A stretch of DNA of 64,000 nucleotides from the NCBI GenBank assembly GCA_015680685.1, contig MNCI01001005.1, forward strand, positions 344,739 to 408,738. Reading direction: 5' to 3'. The position numbers were made by a program, and so were the translations under genes. Below are positions 57,570 through 64,000 of the stretch, in pieces. Source of the DNA: Gnetum montanum. Taxonomy: Eukaryota; Streptophyta; Gnetopsida; Gnetales; Gnetaceae. How positions within the stretch are numbered: position 1 is the first letter of the stretch; each line of letters starts with the position of its first letter. The notes under the pieces are model-generated. The model had not been told where the DNA came from, made no database searches, and was given only the letters and a program-made list of their open reading frames with translations.

Positions 57570-59113
57570 TGAAACACCGTGAAAATTACGAGTACAGGTA
57601 GAGATTCACAATTCAAGCAAGAGCGCGCATCAGCTTTGTTCAAGGACAAGTTTATGCTCTATTACGCATGGCAGCGTAATAAGCATAATAGGCTCCAAAA
57701 TAGTCAAAGGCAGAGTCTAAAGAAGCATAACAGTGCGACACTTTTTCTCATGACGTATGAATAACTTGTCTTTACGCTCGTTACGCGGCGGTGCGTACCA
57801 TTGCATATTTCATCATTAAAGCTAGGCATTGTTTACGCTTCATCATGCGCAGCTGCGCCGTGAGCGTAAGTTACACATTATTTACGCTTTGTTACATGCA
57901 GCTGTGTAATGAGCGTAAGTTACACGTTATTTATGCTTTGTTACGCGCAGCTGCGTAGTGAGCGTAAGTTGCACATTATTTACGCTTCGTTGCGCACAGC
58001 TGCGTAATGAGCGTAAGTTAGACATTGTCTACGCTTTGTTACACGCAGCTGCGTAGTGAGCGTAAAACAATTTTGAGCTTATTGTTTTTTATACTGGATT
58101 ACGCTCATACACGCAACACAACGTGGATGAGTCTAATATAGCCTGAAAGCAATTGAAGCACGCTCAATATGTACCTGCTCTTCACACGCACAACGCGCAC
58201 ACGAGCGTGTTGTGCATAGTCACAGTCTGACTTAAAATGGTCAATGGGACCCGAAATGTCTAGGACCCACGTCATCAAGGTTGCACCTCTTCCATGGAGC
58301 GTCGCGACTTATAAATACCTTAGTTGACAAAGGTACAAGGGTTGGCAAATCAGAGAAGCAGAGACATTTTTCTGAGCACTAGAGCACTTATCACTTTTGT
58401 TGGCGAGAAGTCAAAGGGGCAAGAGCATTTTCTGAGCAAGGAAGCATACCTTGAGTGGAGAAACAAAGAGCAACCTTTTGGAAACTGCCGACAGCACCAT
58501 CCTTCAGCAAGAATAGAGCACAGTGCGCTTGAGACTTAGCNNNNNNNNNNNNNNNNNNNNNNNNNNNNNNNNNNNNNNNNNNNNNNNNNNNNNNNNNNNN
58601 NNNNNNNNNNNNNNNNNNNNNNNNNNNNNNNNNNNNNNNNNNNNNNNNNNNNNNNNNNNNNNNNNNNNNNNNNNNNNNNNNNNNNNNNNNNNNNNNNNNN
58701 NNAGTTTCCTTGTTGTTTTGTGCTCATTTTTGCATCAAGTTATTGGGGGTCTCTCCCATTGTAACGTGACGTATATATCATACATTCTTTCAAAAATCGA
58801 AGCATAGATCTTTGAAAATCACGCGTTTCTCTCCTGATTAGCATCTCTTCGGCGTGTTTGACGTTATCATTGTAGCGGTCTATCCACGTCGTTTTCCTCC
58901 CATTTCACGATCCCCCGAATCAAATCGCAGCATGCAAAGATCTGTAATCTTTATCGTTTTACTGACCTGTAAGTCCCTGTCTGATCGATAAGATCATTCA
59001 GGGCACCGCGGATTCGCTTTTTCCAGCATAGCCCTTGCGCGGATCCGTGGTTAAAACTGTATACACGAAACCTCGATCGGTATTTCCAGCTGCCGACGTT
59101 TTCTGTCGTTACA
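57570..59113 (+). repeat. 3' LTR of element A
   Basis: It starts TGAAACACCGTG, ends TGTCGTTACA and is followed by CATAG. The five hairpin repeats are at 57832-58067, and the TATA box is at 58310-58317. Most differences from the 5' LTR are C/T or G/A changes. Confidence 0.93.
58541..58702. other. Assembly gap of 162 Ns in the A 3' LTR
   Basis: The flanks match 46878 and 47105 of the 5' LTR, so the missing sequence should be about 226 bp rather than 162. Confidence 0.9.
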
Positions 59114-59469
59114 CATAGCAGGCATACGCTGTGTAGTGTAGTGTAGCGTAACACACTACAGTGCTATAGTATAGCGTAGCGCTATAGTGAAACACTCGGC
59201 CGTAGCACTACAGTGCATCATAGTGCTATAGTGCAGCATAGCACTATAGTGCAACACCCAATGTTACAGTGTAACACCCTATTACGCTACACCAGAGTTG
59301 GCCATTTTTAGCAGTTTTCATACTTAGCATTTTTTTCTACATTGTTACACTTACCCATTTTCTATATATTTCTATATTTAGCCATTTTCTTGCTACTGAT
59401 AGACTTAGTCATTTTTCTACCATTTTCAGAGTTAGCCATTTTCTGCAAATAACAACTCTCACAACTTGA
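59114..59469 (+). other. Leader of element B, right of the A insertion
   Basis: It opens with the second CATAG. A GTAGCGTAAC/GCGCTATAGTG repeat like that in the B LTR runs to about 59285, followed by T-rich sequence. No gene. Confidence 0.7.
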
Positions 59470-61552
59470 CCTATGCATATGAATCCAGATCAACCTTCCA
59501 CATTGGTGTTTAACACATTTGATACCATAATCTAGTGAAAGCATGCTGCATTAAGCCACGAACAATACAATTTTGTTTGTGCCAAAATCCAAGCAGGACT
59601 ACCAATGGATTATCTTGATTTGGAGGCAAAACAGGACTACAAACGAGTCCATTGAAAGTACAACCCCTCCTTGTTTAACATAATCCCACTCATGGAGTCC
59701 TACCACCAATTGTTATCCCAAATCATCCATTCAAACAAGCATGATGAAAAAGCAACGTATGAGGAAGCCTCATAGAAGGAGGAAGATGAGTTCGAGACCC
59801 ACTCTGAGCATGAGAGCCCCCTCCACATCGTCTTCCAACAACCACTCCTGAACATAGCCCCTCCTTAGTTTGGTCCATCCATCCCCTCTGAGATGGTGAC
59901 CATGCCAATTCAGCCTTCCTTATATGCAACTAATGCATTTTCCCAATACTATGCTCATGTAGCAGCCACCTCCCAACCCTGAACAACTCAGGCATCCTAC
60001 ATCCTGCATGTCTCATCGATGCCTGTAGTGTCCGTCCAACCCACCCACGTGTGGCCCACTCCAATCACCACACCCATCACTCAACCAATACATTAGCAAT
60101 CATCCACTATGACGTTAAACTAGCAACATCCATCCAGTATGATGTTAAACTGGTAGACTCCACAACCAAAAAATTCAACCCCATTTTATCCAACCAACAC
60201 AAGCCTAGCCAATGCAATAGGCTAGCACATCCTCAAGCTTGGATCAAGCATTCCAACTAATCCAAAGCTTGATAGAGGAGATCAACCAACTTAAGGCTAC
60301 CTCCTCCGACACCATCAAGGTGGTGGACTTCTATGGAGATGACCCCATAAGTCCTATGATACCATCCCTAACTCTTTCAACTAGGGCCCAACTACCTCAA
60401 TTTACCAAGTACAATAGAGAAGGGTATCCCAATGCACACTTGGTCACATTTTGATCTGAATGCCTACTCCTTCAAGCTTGGAAACATGCCATCATACATG
60501 TTTTCCCTTTTTCACTCACTGGCAAGGCCTTAGATTGGTATCATGCGTTACCTAATGCCTCAATCTCCTCTTTGGAGGATCTCATAAGAAAGTTTGTGTT
60601 GTACTTTAAGTACAACCTAAAGCGTGAAGGAACCCTCGATTAGGTGATGCAAGTTATGTAGGGGCCTCTAGAGCCCATGTTAAAATTCCTCCAACGTTGG
60701 AATGCTGGATTTAGTGAAATGCTTGAACCCTTAATGGAGACACACTTACTAGCTATCTTCAAAGATGTAGTGAATGACTTCATCAAGTCCAAACTGTATT
60801 ATCTAGCCCTGAAGTCTATTTTCCAAGCCTTTTCCCAAACAAAAGACATAGAGGAAGTAGTGCAAGCTAGCAATGATCTAGCCTATGTAGCCTATAGAAA
60901 TCAACATGCTTGCAAGAAAAACACAACAGTGATAATAGTGGCCATAAGCACAAAAGAAACCAACTAAGGCCTAATAGCTAAGTAGCCCAAGGCCCTAGTT
61001 GACAAAACTACCAATTCTAGTACCAACTCACCTACATTGATAGAGGCTACCCCAAGGTGCAACTTTCAGCATAAGGACCGTTCAAAGTATACACCACTAC
61101 TGGTGCAACCCTCTAAACTACTAGAGCAACTCTTGAAAGTTGGGCAAATCCAACACAAACATGTATTCGCATTTACTTGCCAAAAACATGATAGGTACTA
61201 TGAACTACTAAGGAACCCCACTTTAGAAATGTTAAATGATCCCCCAGTTCAACAACACTTCAAGCTGGACCAATGTTGTCATTACCACCAATTGGCTGGT
61301 CACAGTACAAATAACTATCATGCTTTGCAGGATGACTTGCGGAGAATGATAGAATGTGACCAATTGGTGATTAACATGGTGAGTCAATCCAACATAGATG
61401 ATTCCTCCTATGTCATAAATTCCATTAGTATAGGTGGTAAGTCTAAACCTACGCAACAACCTTTTGTGAGCCATGTGCCTCCTAGCAAGGCAAGGGTCCC
61501 TTCCACCTCCACAAGCAAGAGGTCTCCCTTTGTTATCAAAGTGCCACCTTAG
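59470..61552 (+). pseudogene. gag of element B (broken)
   Basis: The N-terminal domain (59480-59700) aligns with A: NFVCAKIQAGLPMDYLDLEA versus NFICVKIQAKLALSRAELEA. The capsid-like core is in 60239-60454 and 60500-60967 (KALDWYHALPNASISSLEDL, FKDVVNDFIKSKLYYLALKS). TGA at 60452-60454 stands where A has the Arg codon CGA. The knuckle at about 61270-61325 reads CCHYHQLAGHSTNNYHALQD with the last Cys changed to Tyr. Two hairpin modules are inserted in the Pro-rich linker at 60101-60154. Confidence 0.8.
60101..60154 (+). repeat. Two hairpin modules inside the B gag linker
   Basis: CCACTATGACGTTAAACTAG and CCAGTATGATGTTAAACTGG in tandem, identical in plan to the post-integrase array units. A does not have them at this place. 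Confidence 0.8.
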
Positions 61553-61590
61553 GTACCCAAAGCATCCTTTGTAGTCAAGTTCCACAGCAA

Positions 61591-61617
61591 CCATCTACTA
61601 AGACGTTAAACTGGCAT
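61591..61617 (+). repeat. Single hairpin module in the B gag-protease linker
   Basis: CATCTACTAAGACGTTAAAC then TGGCATG, a good match to the array unit. Confidence 0.75.
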
Positions 61618-61983
61618 GATGCAACAACAACCGCTAAGAAACCTTTCATTATCAAGGTTCCACAATGTGTTGACCATATAAAAACTCTGACTAAACCACC
61701 ATTTGTCATAAGGGTGCCACAACGTGATGGCCCCTCACCTACCCAAAGCCCAATAGCAAGCAATGTATCAATCTCTCCTCCCTCAAGGGTCAACCCCACT
61801 AGCAACCTGAGTGGGCCTACCAAATGGTAACACAAGAAGATAAATGAGAACCTTGCAACCCCCATGGCTAAAGAAAAATCCATGACTAACAAGAAACAAC
61901 TAAACACTAGGGCCCCTGCCCCCAAACAAGCCAAGAAAACCAAGCCCCAGTCCCCTCCGTGAGTGATTTGTCTCTGAAACCAC

Positions 61984-63000
61984 ATGGAGGAAGTCAATTC
62001 CAACACAATAGCCAATGACAAGGACTTTGTAGCTGCACTAACCTGGGTGAAACAAATGCTCAAACAAAAGAACACAACATTGAGCTTGTACAACCTAGTC
62101 ATGACCTTAGCTACTCACCACCAAGCCTTGGCCCAAATGTTAGCCTCCATTCTTGTTATGAAGGACATCTCCACAGATGAGACATCCATCCATGCAATAA
62201 TGTTGCTCCCTACACCACAATAATTGGGTTCAACAACCCTAGCATTTCATGATGATACAATCAAATTCAACTACGAATAAGGGGAGGTCACTATAGCTCC
62301 ACTCTCCATTAGCATTTGTGTTGGGTAGTGCACAATCTGTAGAGTGCATGTTGATGATGGTGCAGGAACAAACATAGTCCTGCACTTCGTCATCAACAAA
62401 GTAGGTCTGGTAGATGAAATCAGGCCAACCAAAACCATGTGTCTAAAATCCTTCAACGGATCACATGTCACAATCAAGGGTACAATCAACTTAACCTTTG
62501 TGGTAGGAGAGAAATTCCCCACTAGTGCAGATTTCACGATCATAGAGGAGATGCTAGGTTTCAACATAATTCTAGGTAGGCCTTGGCTAGCCCAACTAAG
62601 GGCCATCTCCTCTCCCATCCACCAGGAAATCCACCTTCCATATGAAGGTGGTCAAGTTATCATCCATGGTAATAACACTTCCTTTTCGACTATCCAGGAC
62701 ATACATATGACGCAAATTTTGAAAGAGGAGTTTCTTGGTGATACACCAATGGCAACCAATGCAGCACCTAAGGCTAACACACATGAACGAGTGGTTGAAG
62801 CCAACAGCCTCCTAGAGAACCCTAAACCTTGCACACCTCCTAATCCACACCGGGTTAGGATGCAACTACATGATCAAGACTTATCTTTGGCCAAAAACAT
62901 GTTACACACCAGTTCATCCCTTTCCTCCATTGTCCATGCATTTTTGGTTTTTTCTTGGGTTTCGTTTGTTCATGCATCTACATTTCACCTACTTGCCTAG
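61984..63000 (+). pseudogene. Linker and aspartic protease of element B
   Basis: The linker 61984-62223 (WVKQMLKQKNTTLSLYNLVM) matches C. The protease frame 62344-63000 begins after a TAG. HVDDGAGTNIVLHFVINKVG holds the active site, and EEMLGFNIILGRPWLAQLRA holds the ILGR box, which is intact here. IHQEIHLPYEGGQVIIHG follows. This is the best-preserved protease in the window. Past about 62700 the frame has no known domain. It would process Gag. Confidence 0.8.
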
Positions 63001-63329
63001 TTTACATGCTACTTTGATTTGTTTACACATTTCTACATTGTTTACACATCCATCTACTTAGCTTATGCATTTCATTTGAAAAAACTACAAAAACACATGG
63101 CCTAAAAAGGCCTTAAACTAGCCTATGGCTCGAAAAGGTCTCAAAATAACCTACAGCCCAGAACGGCCTAAAACTATCACTTTTTGCATTGGTTTCCTTT
63201 CATTCATCCATTTTAACTCTATTTACAATAGGTATTGCTCGATGTTGTTTTCTTTCTAGTTGATTTTTTGCAGGATCTTGTAGGCACATAGCATGACCAT
63301 GCATGCAGCATTGCACCTTACATAAGCAA
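63001..63329 (+). other. Post-protease stretch of B with modules and a 56-bp pol remnant
   Basis: Hairpin modules lie at 63097-63178 (GGCCTAAAAAGGCC then TTAAACTAGC, and three decayed units). The acceptor TTTTTTGCAG|GATC ends at 63273, and the donor AGCAAG|GTAAGC begins at 63330. In C the same two signals enclose 3.5 kb of RT, RNase H and integrase; here only 56 bp remain. Confidence 0.6.
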
Positions 63330-63850
63330 GGTAAGCACCAGTCCGCTATGACTATAAACTAGAACAGATAGTCCGCTATAACTATAAATTGGCACAACTC
63401 ATCCTTGGGTCATAATGTTAAACTAGCACAACATCCACTATCTGCTACGACATTAAACTAGCATCCAATAGTCTACTTGGACTATAAACTAGCACATCAT
63501 GGTCTGCCAAGACCTTAAACTGGGTTCACGGTCTGCTAGGACTTTAAACTGGCATGTAGCTGATCTGATCTGAACACTTGCCATCGCCTTGGGAGCACTC
63601 ACAGCATTATCACCTCCCACCATTCCAGTGATTCTTTTTGAGCACTTACCATTAGTGTGGCATTCAAAATACTTGTAGCATCATCGCTCTGGCACTTTCA
63701 CCAGCTTCCTAAGCACTTGCGACTAGCACAACATTTGATACATTTACAGCATCTTCACAGTTTTTCACTTGTAGCATCTTCAAATCTAGCATTTGCACTT
63801 GCATTTCATGTTTTGTGGTTTTCTTATCCTCTCTAATTTGTGTTTGCAAG
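63330..63850 (+). other. Putative intron with module array (element B)
   Basis: About seven units lie at 63340-63562, such as GTCCGCTATGACTATAAACT and GGTCTGCCAAGACCTTAAAC. The interval ends TGTTTGCAAG|ATGAAGCC, like the acceptor in C. Confidence 0.5.
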
Positions 63851-64000
63851 ATGAAGCCTTGGAGGTGGTCATGCAAAGGTGCATCTCATCACAATGGCAA
63901 GTCACCACATTGCTTTGATGTGCATGATTGGACTAGTTGAGCCACTCAAGAGTGCACATCCCCCTTATCCCTATTACAACCTATGCATATTCATTTCTTC
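63851..64000 (+). other. Conserved segment after the putative intron (element B)
   Basis: It reads KGASHHNGKSPHCFDV and then ECTS, as in C at 19150-19245. It continues past the window. Confidence 0.45.

Larger units (their letters stand above)
45908..59113 (+). mobile_element. Element A: younger Tat-like retrotransposon with a tandem RT duplication
   Basis: It is bounded by CATAG on both sides (45903-45907 and 59114-59118). The LTRs are 1608 bp (left) and 1544 bp with a gap of Ns (right). Primer site, gag, two tandem copies of the RT segment, dual RNase H, integrase, repeat array and polypurine tract are in order. It lacks a protease. It is visibly richer in GC than C, B or E and has fewer stops, so it is younger. 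Confidence 0.93.
44495..64000 (+). mobile_element. Element B: Tat-like retrotransposon interrupted by A, pol deleted
   Basis: The LTR is at 44495-45775, the primer site at 45781, and the leader is split by A at 45907/59114. gag (59470-61552), protease (61984-63000), hairpin modules, a 56-bp pol remnant between splice signals, and a repeat array follow. The 3' LTR is outside the window. Its proteins align with those of A and C. All frames carry stops. Confidence 0.8.

Noticed and set aside
58523-58807. Open frame crossing the gap of Ns
   Set aside because: Most of it is unknown sequence, and the flanks are LTR.
45908-59113. Endogenous pararetrovirus (caulimovirus-like) as an alternative for A
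   Set aside because: Paired LTRs, a 5-bp target duplication, an integrase with a D,D,E triad and dual RNase H identify a Ty3/gypsy Tat element. No movement-protein frame was seen.

Overview
This is nuclear DNA of a land plant with a large, retrotransposon-filled genome. A gymnosperm is possible, but no sequence here proves it. I see no bacterial operon structure. The window is nested, mostly broken LTR retrotransposons of two Ty3/gypsy lineages, plus one host-gene relic (DUF247/UPF0481 type) and one possible host-gene pocket with a perfect 9 x 35 bp tandem repeat. I use letters for the elements: L, C, A, B (Tat-like: primer site TGGCGCTAGAAGGAGGG, LTRs starting TGAAACACC in A and C, a second archaeal-type RNase H) and D, E, G (Athila-like: LTRs of about 885 bp, RT box TDDF, a different primer site).

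Layout. 1-3258: minus-strand element relic L, with an LTR at 1601-3258 and a partial second copy at 1-205. 3858-4784: minus-strand DUF247-type pseudogene. 5131-20904: element C (+), decayed gag, protease, an antisense coding block, RT, two RNase H domains, integrase, a tandem-repeat-bearing putative intron, polypurine tract and 3' LTR. 20905-26569: element D (+), both LTRs and gag but no pol. 27167-28810: 35-bp tandem repeat followed by a TATA box and gene-like sequence. 30205-44494: minus-strand element G, whose gag is split by a full minus-strand element E (LTRs at about 31406-32764 and 41417-42297). 44495-64000: element B (+), which carries a young, more GC-rich element A (45908-59113) inside its leader. 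B keeps gag and protease but has lost pol, and it runs off the right edge.

Predicted roles. gag would form the particle, protease would cut it, RT with RNase H would copy the RNA, and integrase would insert the DNA. No copy here is intact. A lacks protease and carries a 1659-bp tandem duplication of its RT segment. C has lost the RT catalytic pair. E has lost the protease aspartate. B and D lack pol.

The most unusual signal is a modular unit: a short stem-loop (GTC...GAC or GGCC...GGCC) followed by TTAAACTGGCA or TTAAACTAGCA. It is arrayed downstream of integrase in A and C and at the matching place in B, inside what looks like a second intron. Isolated copies sit just upstream of RT, after protease and in gag. 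The order of recognisable units is shared among elements. A second strong observation is technical: the segment between single Ns at 31405 and 32005 is almost certainly placed in the wrong orientation. Reversing it restores one LTR, a matching ATAAT target duplication and a continuous gag.
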